Shown: piece by piece, positions 1 through 9,594 of the stretch | Layout: the number at the start of each line of letters is the position of its first letter | Numbering within the stretch: the first letter of the stretch is position 1 | Assembly (NCBI RefSeq): GCF_004363245.1 | Contig: NZ_SNYV01000013.1 | Location: 520,939 to 584,938 of the forward strand | Source: Sphingobacterium yanglingense | GTDB lineage: Bacteria > Bacteroidota > Bacteroidia > Sphingobacteriales > Sphingobacteriaceae | Length of the DNA: 64,000 nt | Direction: 5' to 3' | Translations under genes and position numbers: made by a program | The notes under the pieces: model-generated | What the model was told of the DNA's origin: nothing | The model's database searches: none | Seen by the model: only the letters and a program-made list of their open reading frames with translations

Positions 1-2441
1 CCAGTGACGGAGCGGCGAATATCAATCCAGACGATATTGAATCCATTAATATTCTAAAAGGACCATCTGCAGCTGCTTTGTATGGGGTAAGGGGAGCGAA
101 TGGGGCAATTATTATTACGACAAAACAGGGGCAAGCTGGACGCTATAGTATCGATTATAATGGTAGTGCATCACTAGACCAGGTCAATATGCTGGCTGAT
201 TTTCAAAACTCCTATGGTCGCGGAAATGGCGGAAAGAAAGGTGTAAATATCGGAGAAAGTTGGGGCGAACAAGGTACTACTTATAAAAATAATGTAAGGG
301 ATTTCTATAGAAATGCTGCTACGTTTAATAACAGCATCAGCACTTATGGAGGGACTGAAAAAGTGCAGGGCTATATGTCTTACAGTAATAATAAGATCGG
401 AGGGATATTTCAAGGGAATGACTTGAAACGGAATAGTCTGAATCTGCGACTGAATACGGAATTGATTCCAGGTCTTAAGACGGATGTCAAGCTGAACTAT
501 GTCAATCAGCAGATTGCTAATCGACCTCGATTGGGTGATACAGGGATGCCGATAGAGGCCTATATCATGCCTAGAGATATGGATGACGCAGAATTGAAAG
601 ATTTTGAGACAATTGATCCCTCTGATGGTAAACCACTGCGCAAGTATTGGTCGGGTTCTTCTATCTATGATAATCCTTATTGGAGTGTAAATCGCACATC
701 TGTCAATGAAGCCCGGGATCGGATTACAGCATTGGGTTCGGTTTCGTATCAACTGACAGACTGGTTGAATGTATTGGGACGTTATTCGTTTGATACATAT
801 AAGGATGTGATGGATGGATCATTCTATCATAGTACGGTCTCCTTGGGCGACGTACGTGCTGGCGGTAAATATTATCAAACACATACCCAATATTCGGAAC
901 AGAATTTTGATTTCTTGTTGAACGGGAAGCACGAACTGAATGAGGATATTCAATTGAACTATACGGTAGGGACAAGTTTTTTGAAGCGAAAGTATAATAG
1001 CTTTCAGAATATGGCTAATGGACTGAGTATCCCGAACCATTTTTCTTTTTTAATGGCGACAACACCTGAATTTAAGGATATTAAAAACTATGAGCGGAGA
1101 TTGAATTCTATTTATGCTAGTGCACAATTGGGTTTTTACAATAATATTTTCTTAGACTTGACAGCACGTAACGACTGGTCGTCTACATTATCCTCGCCGC
1201 ATAGTTTCTTTTACCCGTCCGCAGGTCTGTCGGTTGTTTTCCACGAATGGTTGGAACTCCCTGATTGGGTTACATTCGGAAAAGCTAGAACTTCCTATAC
1301 AAAAGTTGGAAATGATCCTGATCCTTTACTCTTGGCACAAATATATCAATTTGGCTTGGGTGCTGAAAAGGGATTTGTATTTAGAAGCGCAACCAAATCT
1401 ATTCCTGACTTAAAACCTGAGGAAACGACGTCTTTTGAGGCCGGGGTAGATATGAAATTTTTTAACGATAGGTTGGGATTTGATGCTACTTATTATAAGA
1501 GCAATACGGTCAATCAGCTGATGTTTATCCCTATGCCAATGGCTAGTGGGTTTAGTAGAGAGTATATCAATGCCGGTGATATCCAAAATAGCGGGTTTGA
1601 GATACAATTGACTGCTGTGCCTGTGCAAAAGGAAAACTTTAAATGGAATACGGGAATCAACTTTGCCGCCAATACGAGCAAAGTCCTGAAACTACACTCG
1701 AAAACGAAGCGCGTTGACGTCACTGCGAGTACAAAATATGCTACAGTGGTCGTCAATGAGGGTGGAAAATACGGTGACTTGTATGGACATAAGTGGAAAC
1801 AGGATCCGGGTACTGGAAAATATGTTGTCGATGCTACGGGCTTGCCAGTTGTAGAAAGTAATCAAAAGTTGGGTAATTTTAACCCTGATGCATTGATTGG
1901 TTGGACGAATAGCTTTAATTATAAGCGATTTACATTGAATACCCTTATCGATGCACGTATCGGAGGAGAGATTGTATCGGGGACTGCCGCTTATCTAGCT
2001 TCTTATGGTGTAGCCGAATTTACAGAGAAGTATAGAGAAGGTGGTTTGGTTCTGGATGCCGTACAGGCAGACGGTAGCGCTAATACAGTGGCTATTACCG
2101 CACAGCAATTATGGCAGAAGGTAGGACAGAACGGTCGTGATGCCTGGGGTGATTTTTTTGTGTATGACATGACTAATGTCCGTATGCGTGAGCTGGCATT
2201 GGCTTACAAATTTGATGTAAGCAAGATTAAAGGATTGCAGGCAGCCCAAGTGTCTCTAACAGCGAGAAATCTATTCTTCTTCTATCGTGGTAAGTCTAAA
2301 TTGGATATCCCAGGAATCGGTAAGATCAAAAACCCTATTGACCCTGAAGGAGCGCTGGGATCGGGTAATTATCAAGGCGTGGAAGTTGGTCTTGCACCAG
2401 GTGTGCGTACTTACGGTCTAAATCTTAAACTGACATTTTAA
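1..2441 (+). CDS. SusC/RagA-family TonB-dependent outer-membrane transporter, 5'-truncated by window edge
   Basis: The reading frame is open from position 3 with no start inside the window, so the signal peptide, carboxypeptidase-like domain and most of the plug lie upstream. What remains (about 812 residues) begins in the end of the plug, with the family signature around 'NPDDIESINILKG' and 'AAALYGVRGANGAI', and continues into the 22-strand barrel, ending in the aromatic-terminated strand 'LNLKLTF' typical of outer-membrane barrels. SusC proteins import oligosaccharides through the outer membrane using TonB energy, with SusD as the lid. It sits 11 bp before a susD gene and heads a run of amino-sugar genes, so the substrate is probably a GalNAc/GlcNAc-containing glycan (inference). 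Confidence 0.95.
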   Translation, partial: SDGAANINPDDIESINILKGPSAAALYGVRGANGAIIITTKQGQAGRYSIDYNGSASLDQVNMLADFQNSYGRGNGGKKGVNIGESWGEQGTTYKNNVRDFYRNAATFNNSISTYGGTEKVQGYMSYSNNKIGGIFQGNDLKRNSLNLRLNTELIPGLKTDVKLNYVNQQIANRPRLGDTGMPIEAYIMPRDMDDAELKDFETIDPSDGKPLRKYWSGSSIYDNPYWSVNRTSVNEARDRITALGSVSYQLTDWLNVLGRYSFDTYKDVMDGSFYHSTVSLGDVRAGGKYYQTHTQYSEQNFDFLLNGKHELNEDIQLNYTVGTSFLKRKYNSFQNMANGLSIPNHFSFLMATTPEFKDIKNYERRLNSIYASAQLGFYNNIFLDLTARNDWSSTLSSPHSFFYPSAGLSVVFHEWLELPDWVTFGKARTSYTKVGNDPDPLLLAQIYQFGLGAEKGFVFRSATKSIPDLKPEETTSFEAGVDMKFFNDRLGFDATYYKSNTVNQLMFIPMPMASGFSREYINAGDIQNSGFEIQLTAVPVQKENFKWNTGINFAANTSKVLKLHSKTKRVDVTASTKYATVVVNEGGKYGDLYGHKWKQDPGTGKYVVDATGLPVVESNQKLGNFNPDALIGWTNSFNYKRFTLNTLIDARIGGEIVSGTAAYLASYGVAEFTEKYREGGLVLDAVQADGSANTVAITAQQLWQKVGQNGRDAWGDFFVYDMTNVRMRELALAYKFDVSKIKGLQAAQVSLTARNLFFFYRGKSKLDIPGIGKIKNPIDPEGALGSGNYQGVEVGLAPGVRTYGLNLKLTF

Positions 2442-2452
2442 CCAAAGAAACC

Positions 2453-4006
2453 ATGAAAAGATCAATAATATATAGTATAGTAATCAGTATGGGGTTATTA
2501 TCCTGTACCAAGGACTTCGAAAAAATAAATACAGACCCTGATAATCTAACCGAGGTGGGGCCACGTGAACGGCCATTCATGTTTGCTAAAGCACAATCAT
2601 CGGCAGCGATGAATCGCTCGTTCTATCAGACGGTACAGAATTTAGGTCCAGATTTGTATGCGCAGTACTTTGCATTGACTACGACCTCATTCAGGACAGA
2701 CCGTTATGCATTGACACCCGATTGGCAACGTCGTTTCTGGACAGTAGTATATGTGGATACTGCTCCACAGCTAAAATCTATTTTAGATAATGTCGAACCT
2801 AATTCAGGTGAGGCTGCATTGGCCAATATTCAATGGGTGTATGCATTTCATAGACTGACGGACCAGTTTGGACCTATACCTTACTTTGATGCGGGAGAAC
2901 CGAAGGATGTAATTCCTTATGACCCTGTGGATAAAATCTACGATGATTTTTTCAAAAGACTAACTACTGCGGTGGACAATCTGAAGGCGCTTCCTGCCGG
3001 AACGAAAGTTTATCAAGGGTATGAACTGATGTATGGAGGTGATATCAATAATTGGATCGCATTTGCGAATTCTTTACGGCTTCGTTTAGCTTTACGTATC
3101 TCTAAGGTGGATGCTAGTCGAGCTAAAATCGAAGCGGAGGCCGCTGTGACATCCGGTGTGATGGTAAATAATGGGCAGAATGCTTCGCTTTCGAAATCAT
3201 TGAATGGAAATGATACAAATGGCTTGTCTCAAGTGGCTGCCTGGAATGAGTTTGCGATGAGTTCTACTATAGCCTCTTACTTAAAAGGCTATGTAGACCC
3301 CCGTATGGATAGGTATTTTCAGCCTAGTGTGATTGGAGGTACATTTAATAGCTTGCGGAATGGTATGCCTGCAGCCGATCTGGGTATAGTAAGGAATCAA
3401 GCCGGATCTAATTCTAATGTGGGCAGATATTGGGTGGAATATGTAGGAACAAGTTCGGTACTTACACCAAATTTGGTTGCACGTTTTCATATCATGTCTG
3501 CTGCAGAGTCTTATTTTCTACGCGCAGAGGGTGCACTGAACGGCTGGAATATGGATGGTACTGCTCAAGCCCTATATGCAGAAGGGATCAAGTTGAGTAT
3601 GCAGCAATGGGGGATAAACGATGCCGGTCAAATACAGGCTTACTTGAGTTCTTCTGTTCAGCCAGTCGCGCCTGGTGATTATCACAATTCTCCGGCGGTA
3701 GCTACTACTCCGGTGAAATGGGATGCTGATCCGGCGGTGCAACGTGAACAGATTGGAACACAAAAGTGGCTTGCTATCTATCCTGATGGTATGGAAGCTT
3801 GGGCGGAGTTTCGGAGATCGGGATTTCCAAAGATGTATAATCTGTTGAATTCGGAGAATGCAGATCTTCCTGTAGGTACTTTTATCAAAAGAATGCCGTA
3901 TCCATTGACTGAGGAAACGAATAATTTGGAAGAGTTAACTAAAGGAAGGGCTTTGTTGGGAGGAAAGGACAATGCGGCAACACGTGTATGGTGGGATGTT
4001 GATTAA
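2453..4006 (+). CDS. SusD/RagB-like surface glycan-binding lipoprotein
   Basis: A 517-residue protein with a short lipoprotein signal: hydrophobic stretch then 'GLLSC', with Cys at residue 18 as the lipidated position, followed by the 'TKDFEKINTDPDN' start that marks the SusD-like_2 branch of the family. The C-terminal region has the usual 'WLAIYPDGMEAWAEFRRSGFP' stretch and ends 'RVWWDVD', also typical. SusD proteins are helical TPR-fold lids that cap the SusC barrel and bind glycan at the cell surface. It follows susC by 11 bp and precedes the esterase by 6 bp, so all are very likely one operon. Length is normal for the family. Confidence 0.95.
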   Translation: MKRSIIYSIVISMGLLSCTKDFEKINTDPDNLTEVGPRERPFMFAKAQSSAAMNRSFYQTVQNLGPDLYAQYFALTTTSFRTDRYALTPDWQRRFWTVVYVDTAPQLKSILDNVEPNSGEAALANIQWVYAFHRLTDQFGPIPYFDAGEPKDVIPYDPVDKIYDDFFKRLTTAVDNLKALPAGTKVYQGYELMYGGDINNWIAFANSLRLRLALRISKVDASRAKIEAEAAVTSGVMVNNGQNASLSKSLNGNDTNGLSQVAAWNEFAMSSTIASYLKGYVDPRMDRYFQPSVIGGTFNSLRNGMPAADLGIVRNQAGSNSNVGRYWVEYVGTSSVLTPNLVARFHIMSAAESYFLRAEGALNGWNMDGTAQALYAEGIKLSMQQWGINDAGQIQAYLSSSVQPVAPGDYHNSPAVATTPVKWDADPAVQREQIGTQKWLAIYPDGMEAWAEFRRSGFPKMYNLLNSENADLPVGTFIKRMPYPLTEETNNLEELTKGRALLGGKDNAATRVWWDVD

Positions 4007-4012
4007 TAATTT

Positions 4013-6013
4013 ATGCGACTCTATATCTATTTTCTTTTTATGATGGCTTCTACTTCTATGGCGATTGGACAGGATGCGGTACCCGAGGTACTGGGAATAC
4101 CCAAGCATTTGGATCGGACAGCTAGCTATGTACAGCATAGATTGAAAGAGGTATGTATGCAACATAATAGTTCTAAAGAATCGATCTACGGATATGTGAC
4201 TTCTCATCTCGGCTTAGATAAGGCGGAGATGGGAAGCTTGGATGTACAGGTGGTAAAGGAGATGGATCTAGGAGATTTTGTACTCCGTTATATTGTATTC
4301 CAAACGATGGAAGGGGTCTACGTCCCGGCTCATTTGTATGTCCCCAAAGGAGAGGGGCCTTTCCCCGCAGTGTTGAATAGTCATGGGCATTGGCCTAATG
4401 GAAAGGCGGGGGAGATTGTGCAGCGTACGGCCCAGTTATTGGCTAGGAATGGTTATGTCTGTTTGACTATGGATGCCTGGGGCTCAGGAGAAAGGGGAGC
4501 GAACCATGTCCATGAGTATCATGGTGCGAGGTTAGGTTCATCCTTACTTGATCTGGGTGTCCCCTTGATGGGAATGCAGGTTCTGGAGAATAAAAGGGCA
4601 ATCGATCTGTTGCAATCATTAGAATATGTGGATAGCGAACGTATTGCTGCCACTGGGGCTAGTGGAGGTGGTAATCAGACGTTTTGGATTTCTACTTTGG
4701 ATGAGCGGGTAAAAGCTGCCGTACCTGTGGTGAGTATCGGTACGTTTGAATCCTATATCCTGAACAGCAACTGCGTGTGTGAGCTTTTACCACACGGATT
4801 GATGCATTTGGAAACAAGTGATATGCTGGCAGCGGTGGCGCCCAAACCTATTAAGATATTATCCGCATTACGTGATGGCAATGCCGCGTTCAATGTTGGT
4901 GAAATGTTGCGCACGTTTAATAAAGCCCAACCTTTTTATAGTGATATGCATGCTGCGGAGAATCTCTCTTATGAATTGTTTGATGAGAAGCATGATTATA
5001 CACTACCTATGCGATTGAGTATGTTAGACTGGTTTGATTCCTGTTTTGACGTGAAAAGAAATAAAGTGGATACCCTGTTTCATCAGATAAGCGATGCCGA
5101 ATTGCGAGTTTTAGATGATGCTACACTAAAAAGCAAGGTGCCTACAACCTCATCCTACGTGAAAAAACGCGCAGCACACCTGTCGAAAGAGTTGCTGTCG
5201 AATAGTCATTTAGCTATAAAGGAAAAAATGGGGGAGCTGGATGAAATGCTCCAGGTACAGAGGGATAGTGTCCAACATGTAGAATCTATACCTGATCAGG
5301 GAAAGTATCAGCGTGTGGTCATCAGTACTGGCCAAGGCAAGTTAATACCTCTTGTGATAGAACGTTCGGTAGAGGTGACAAATAAGTTGAAAATTGTATT
5401 TGGTTCGAAAGGGAACATGGAGGTCGCTCCGGAAAAGATATCAAGCTGGGTAAAAGCTGGTGAAACGGTGGTATTGGTTGATCTTTTCGGCTTGGGCGAA
5501 CGTAGCTCAACGACTGCCGATCAGATCGATGGGCAGTTGCCTCGTTTTCACACCTTGTCGCGATCGTTGTTATGGTTGGGAGAGTCTATGATGTCTATCT
5601 GGCTATCCGAGATGGATGTGGTTATCGCATACATCAAAAAAGAGTTTCCTAATACCGAAATCGAAGTAGTGGGAGATAGAGAGACGGCGGTCTGCGCCTT
5701 GATGTACGGGGCTATGTCTCCTTCTGCTATGCAATATCTCCTTTCTGATCTGCCCTACAGTTATGTGCCTGATTATGTTGCAGCAGCGGACCGAACAAAA
5801 GAGGGAACTAATATGGCGATGCATTTACCGGGTATTATCTCTTGGGGGGACGTGCAGTTGTTGTTGGCTCTTGGAAAAGGAGCGTTCTATGTTGATGGAT
5901 TGATTGGTATTTCCGGCCGAAAAGTCTTAAAAAGTGAACAGCTTGATTTTGAATATAAGGTAAAGCGTCTAAAGAAAATGTTAAATAACGAAAGTGTAAT
6001 TCACTTTAATTAA
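4013..6013 (+). CDS. Secreted alpha/beta-hydrolase, acetylxylan-esterase-like
   Basis: A 666-residue protein with an N-terminal signal peptide (about residues 1-19, 'MASTSMAIGQ' cleavage region). The first half is an alpha/beta-hydrolase: an oxyanion-type segment 'VLNSHGHWPNG', a nucleophile elbow 'GASGGGN' with Ser217, a probable acid Asp288 ('SALRDGNAAF') and His327 ('DEKHDYT'), in the right order for a Ser-Asp-His triad. The fold and spacing resemble the acetylxylan esterase / cephalosporin-C deacetylase group. The second half (about 370-666) looks like a second, degenerate hydrolase-like domain without a clear nucleophile. In this operon, between SusD and a GH109 enzyme, a role in removing acyl groups from the imported glycan is a reasonable inference; the exact ester is unknown. 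Confidence 0.8.
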   Translation: MRLYIYFLFMMASTSMAIGQDAVPEVLGIPKHLDRTASYVQHRLKEVCMQHNSSKESIYGYVTSHLGLDKAEMGSLDVQVVKEMDLGDFVLRYIVFQTMEGVYVPAHLYVPKGEGPFPAVLNSHGHWPNGKAGEIVQRTAQLLARNGYVCLTMDAWGSGERGANHVHEYHGARLGSSLLDLGVPLMGMQVLENKRAIDLLQSLEYVDSERIAATGASGGGNQTFWISTLDERVKAAVPVVSIGTFESYILNSNCVCELLPHGLMHLETSDMLAAVAPKPIKILSALRDGNAAFNVGEMLRTFNKAQPFYSDMHAAENLSYELFDEKHDYTLPMRLSMLDWFDSCFDVKRNKVDTLFHQISDAELRVLDDATLKSKVPTTSSYVKKRAAHLSKELLSNSHLAIKEKMGELDEMLQVQRDSVQHVESIPDQGKYQRVVISTGQGKLIPLVIERSVEVTNKLKIVFGSKGNMEVAPEKISSWVKAGETVVLVDLFGLGERSSTTADQIDGQLPRFHTLSRSLLWLGESMMSIWLSEMDVVIAYIKKEFPNTEIEVVGDRETAVCALMYGAMSPSAMQYLLSDLPYSYVPDYVAAADRTKEGTNMAMHLPGIISWGDVQLLLALGKGAFYVDGLIGISGRKVLKSEQLDFEYKVKRLKKMLNNESVIHFN

Positions 6014-6019
6014 TGAACT

Positions 6020-7450
6020 ATGGGAACAAATAGAAGATCATTTTTAAAACTCTCTGGATTAGCAGGGCTGGGATTGATGGCTCCCGCATTACAGTCAAGT
6101 ACTGTGGTGCAAGATAAGGGTAAACTCAAGAATATCAAAAAAGAGGCAGAGAAGAAATATAAGCCAATTTTTAATATGTCTGGCTATGCTGCACCAGCTT
6201 TAGATACGGTAAGATTGGCCTTTATAGGTGTTGGAAATAGAGGTTCTGCTGCAGTCGAGCGAATGAGTCGGATAGAAGGGGTACGTATACAAGGAATATG
6301 TGATGTACGGGCCGAAAAGGCGAATGCCGCTAAAAAACGTATTCAGTCAGAAGGACACAAAGCACAGTTATATACTGCTGGTGATACAGCATGGAAAGAT
6401 ATGTGTTCAAGGGAAGATATTGATCTAGTTTATATTGCTACACATTGGCAGACACATGCAGAGATGGCTATTTATGCTATGGAGCAGGGAAAACATGTCG
6501 CTTTGGAAATACCCGCCGCAACAACGGTAGAGGATTGCTGGCGACTGGTGATGACTTCTGAGCGTACCAAGAAGCACTGTGTTATTTTGGAAAACTGTTG
6601 CTATGATTTCTTTGAATTATTAACATTGAACTTAGCAAGACAGGGATTCTTCGGTGATATTGTACATTGTGAAGGGGCCTATATACATGACATCTTGAAT
6701 AGTTTTTTTGATGAAGAGAAGCGTTATGATTTTTGGCGATTGAAGGAGAATGCGCATCGGAATGGTAATCTCTATCCAACTCATGGGATAGGGCCCGTAT
6801 GTCAAGTGCTTAATATCAATAGAGGTAATCGATTGGAGTATCTATCGTCGATGTCCTCTGCTGATTTCAGTTTACACAATAAGGCGAAGGAAATGGCTAG
6901 CAAGGACAAGCGGTTTGAAAGCTATCTGGATAAGCCATTCCGGGGCAACATGAACCTGTCAAATATTATGACGCATAGTGGTGCTACGATCGCACTGCAA
7001 CATGATGTGAGTACTCCTCGTCCTTACTCTAGGATTCATATGGTGAGCGGGACGAAAGCATTTGCGCAAAAGTATCCACTTCCTGGAAAAATAGCTATTG
7101 GGCATGATGACTTTCTAACAGAGGACAAACTGAACCAACTCCAAATGGAGCATGAGCCTCAGATCATAAAACATATTGGCGAGCTTGCTAAGGATATCGG
7201 TGGACATGGGGGGATGGATTTTATGATGGACTGGAGGCTAATCGATTGTTTAAGAAACGGATTGCCTGTGGATATGGATGTGTATGATGCCGCATCCTGG
7301 AGTGTTATCGGCCCATTGAGTGAATGGTCGGTGGCAAATGGCTCCAAACCTATAGCAATTCCTGACTTTACAATGGGAAGATGGAAAGATAACATTGTTC
7401 ATGATATCAACTTAAAAACCGGAGGCAATACTAAGGTAATTACCTTGTAG
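6020..7450 (+). CDS. GH109-type NAD-dependent glycosidase (alpha-N-acetylgalactosaminidase family), Tat-exported
   Basis: A 476-residue Gfo/Idh/MocA-fold protein. The N-terminus 'NRRSFLKLSG' followed by a hydrophobic stretch is a twin-arginine signal, suiting a cofactor-loaded enzyme folded before export. The Rossmann motif 'IGVGNRG' is at about 69-75. The family landmarks of GH109 are all visible: 'LEIPAA' (Glu163), 'ENCCY' (Tyr195), 'EGAYIHD' (218-224) and 'YPTHGIGPV' (Tyr252, His255). These match the positions reported as important in the Elizabethkingia blood-group A-cleaving enzyme. GH109 enzymes cut alpha-GalNAc by an NAD-dependent oxidation-elimination route with tightly bound NAD. The neighbours (esterase, NagB, NagA, sugar importer) fit release and use of an N-acetylhexosamine. 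A non-hydrolytic oxidoreductase is less likely. Confidence 0.85.
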   Translation: MGTNRRSFLKLSGLAGLGLMAPALQSSTVVQDKGKLKNIKKEAEKKYKPIFNMSGYAAPALDTVRLAFIGVGNRGSAAVERMSRIEGVRIQGICDVRAEKANAAKKRIQSEGHKAQLYTAGDTAWKDMCSREDIDLVYIATHWQTHAEMAIYAMEQGKHVALEIPAATTVEDCWRLVMTSERTKKHCVILENCCYDFFELLTLNLARQGFFGDIVHCEGAYIHDILNSFFDEEKRYDFWRLKENAHRNGNLYPTHGIGPVCQVLNINRGNRLEYLSSMSSADFSLHNKAKEMASKDKRFESYLDKPFRGNMNLSNIMTHSGATIALQHDVSTPRPYSRIHMVSGTKAFAQKYPLPGKIAIGHDDFLTEDKLNQLQMEHEPQIIKHIGELAKDIGGHGGMDFMMDWRLIDCLRNGLPVDMDVYDAASWSVIGPLSEWSVANGSKPIAIPDFTMGRWKDNIVHDINLKTGGNTKVITL

Positions 7451-7546
7451 TGTTGTGTTCATATATCGAATGGATTAAACATAGGCATGCTGCCCGTTAA
7501 GGGCTGTGTCTACTATATTGTATACTCATAAATAATTTTATTGCTA

Positions 7547-8278
7547 ATGAAGATTGAAAGATTTGAAACACGTCAGGATTTAGGAAAACATGCAGGTAAA
7601 TTGGGCGCAGAATGGATTAAACAAGCGATTGCAGAAAGAGGGGAGGCAAATATAATATTGGCTACGGGGCAGAGTCAGTTTGAGACAATCGAAACACTGA
7701 TTGCAACTGCGGGTATTGATTGGTCTAAGGTCCGTATGTTCCATTTGGACGAATATATTGGGATGTCTATTACACATAAAGCAAGTTTTCGTAAATATCT
7801 TACCGAGCGTTTTGTAGCAAAAGTAGACCCTCTATTGGAGGTAATACTGATCAATGGCGAAAATAATCCGGAGGAAGAATGTGAGCGATTGGAGAAGAAA
7901 ATAAGCGCACATCCGATTGATGTTGCTTTCGTTGGAATCGGAGAAAATGGGCACTTGGCATTTAATGATCCACCTGCAGACTTTGATGTTGAAGATGCTT
8001 ATCTTATTGTGAATCTGGATCAGCAATGTAGACAACAACAAATGGGAGAAGGATGGTTTGGAAGTCTTGAAGAGGTGCCTCTACAGGCTATATCGATGTC
8101 TATCAAGCAAATAATGAAGTCAAAAAAGATTGTGTGTGCGGTGCCTGATGCACGAAAGGCGGAAGCGGTTAAAAACTGTCTGACATTACCAATCTCTAAC
8201 TTGAACCCGTCTAGTATACTACAACAACATGAAGACTGTGTGGTATTTTTAGATCAAGGATCGTCTTCTAAATTATAA
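7547..8278 (+). CDS. nagB: NagB-like glucosamine-6-phosphate (or galactosamine-6-phosphate) deaminase
   Basis: A 243-residue cytoplasmic protein of the NagB/RpiA/phosphogluconolactonase fold. I chose the ATG at 7547 rather than a TTG two codons upstream. 'FHLDEY' carries the general-base Asp68, and the 'GIGENGHLAFNDPP' loop (131-143) carries His136. The family converts GlcN6P to fructose-6-phosphate and ammonia. The ring-opening triad of E. coli NagB is Asp141-His143-Glu148; by alignment here it reads Asn134-His136-Asp141, so this belongs to a divergent subfamily and could prefer galactosamine-6-phosphate, in keeping with the GH109 gene upstream. It is 96 bp after the GH109 gene and 11 bp before the transporter. 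Confidence 0.82.
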   Translation: MKIERFETRQDLGKHAGKLGAEWIKQAIAERGEANIILATGQSQFETIETLIATAGIDWSKVRMFHLDEYIGMSITHKASFRKYLTERFVAKVDPLLEVILINGENNPEEECERLEKKISAHPIDVAFVGIGENGHLAFNDPPADFDVEDAYLIVNLDQQCRQQQMGEGWFGSLEEVPLQAISMSIKQIMKSKKIVCAVPDARKAEAVKNCLTLPISNLNPSSILQQHEDCVVFLDQGSSSKL

Positions 8279-8289
8279 GATACATATTT

Positions 8290-9582
8290 ATGACCACACA
8301 GACATTAGATAAGAAGAGTACGTATATTTCGATTGGAATTATCGGGATGATGTTTTTTATTTTCGGCTTTGTTTCCTGGGTGAATGCCATCTTGATTCCT
8401 TACTTTAAGATAGCCTGTGAATTGACAAATTTTCAGTCCTATTTGGTTGCGTTTGCATTTTACATTTCTTATTTGGTGATGTCTATGCCTTCTTCCTATC
8501 TATTGAAACGTGTCGGGTATAAAAAGGGAATCGTTGTTGGTTTTTGGATTATGGCTATAGGGGCATTGCTTTTTGTTCCTGCTGCATTTGGACGAACATA
8601 CGTTATTTTCTTGTTAGGATTATTTACGTTGGGTGCTGGTTTGGCTGTTTTACAAACTGTTGCTAATCTGTATATCACGCTGGTCGGAGATAAAGAGCGA
8701 GCAGCCCAGCGTATCAGTATCATGGGAATATGTAATAAAGGAGCCGGTATATTGGCTCCTTTAGTATTCTCCTGGGCTATTTTAAGACCTAGTGATAATG
8801 AGCTTTTTAAGGCTATTCCATTGATGGATGATATCTTAAGAGCAGAAGTACTTGATGATCTGATCTTGCGCGTGGTGGTTCCCTATTCGGTTATGGGCGC
8901 TGTTCTGTTTTTAATTGGATTGTTTGTTCGGTTTTCGCCTCTTCCTGAGATTGAAAACCCCGAAGGTACGGAAGTATCTGCCGGTCGTGATAGCTTATTT
9001 CAGTTTCCGCATCTGGTATTAGGTGCGATTGCAATTTTTCTACATGTCGGGACGCAGGTAATCGCGATAGATACCATTATCAGTTATGCCGACTCCATGG
9101 GTGTATCTTTGTTGGAAGCGAAGTCCTTTCCTTCTTATACGCTTTCTGCTACTATTGTGGGGTATTTTATGGGTATTCTCTTGATCCCAAGGGTGCTGAG
9201 CCAAAAGCGAATGCTGCAGATTTGTAGTTTGTTAGGGCTTTTCTTTGCATTGATGGTGTGTGTAATGAACCAAGATGTAGGTTGGATGGGGTATGAGGTG
9301 AATATTTCTATTTGGTTTTTGGTATTTATAGGTCTCCCTAATGCTCTTATCTGGGCTGGGATATGGCCTTTGGCACTCGATGGCTTGGGGAAATATGCAA
9401 AACAGGGATCGGCACTGTTGATTATGGGGCTGTGTGGTAATGCTATTCTTCCGATGATCTATGGAGCTGTTGCGGATAAGGCGAACGAACAGTTAGCTTA
9501 TTGGGTACTTGTGCCTTGTTTCTTGTATATTGCATTCTATGCTTTTTATGGGCATAAAGTTACTTCTTGGAAAAAGGTTTAA
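8290..9582 (+). CDS. MFS sugar transporter, FucP/GluP/NagP-like
   Basis: A 430-residue, about 12-helix membrane protein. The start 'FFIFGFVSWVNAILIPYFK' and the 'LVMSMPSSYLLKRVGYKKG' loop are characteristic of the fucose/glucose-galactose:H+ symporter family that also contains the NagP GlcNAc importers of gamma-proteobacteria and Bacteroidota. It would carry a free, unphosphorylated monosaccharide across the inner membrane. Placement between nagB and nagA points to N-acetylglucosamine or N-acetylgalactosamine. Because such symporters do not phosphorylate their cargo, a kinase is needed before NagA can act, and none is found in this window. Confidence 0.85.
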   Translation: MTTQTLDKKSTYISIGIIGMMFFIFGFVSWVNAILIPYFKIACELTNFQSYLVAFAFYISYLVMSMPSSYLLKRVGYKKGIVVGFWIMAIGALLFVPAAFGRTYVIFLLGLFTLGAGLAVLQTVANLYITLVGDKERAAQRISIMGICNKGAGILAPLVFSWAILRPSDNELFKAIPLMDDILRAEVLDDLILRVVVPYSVMGAVLFLIGLFVRFSPLPEIENPEGTEVSAGRDSLFQFPHLVLGAIAIFLHVGTQVIAIDTIISYADSMGVSLLEAKSFPSYTLSATIVGYFMGILLIPRVLSQKRMLQICSLLGLFFALMVCVMNQDVGWMGYEVNISIWFLVFIGLPNALIWAGIWPLALDGLGKYAKQGSALLIMGLCGNAILPMIYGAVADKANEQLAYWVLVPCFLYIAFYAFYGHKVTSWKKV

Positions 9583-9594
9583 TATTTTCTACTT

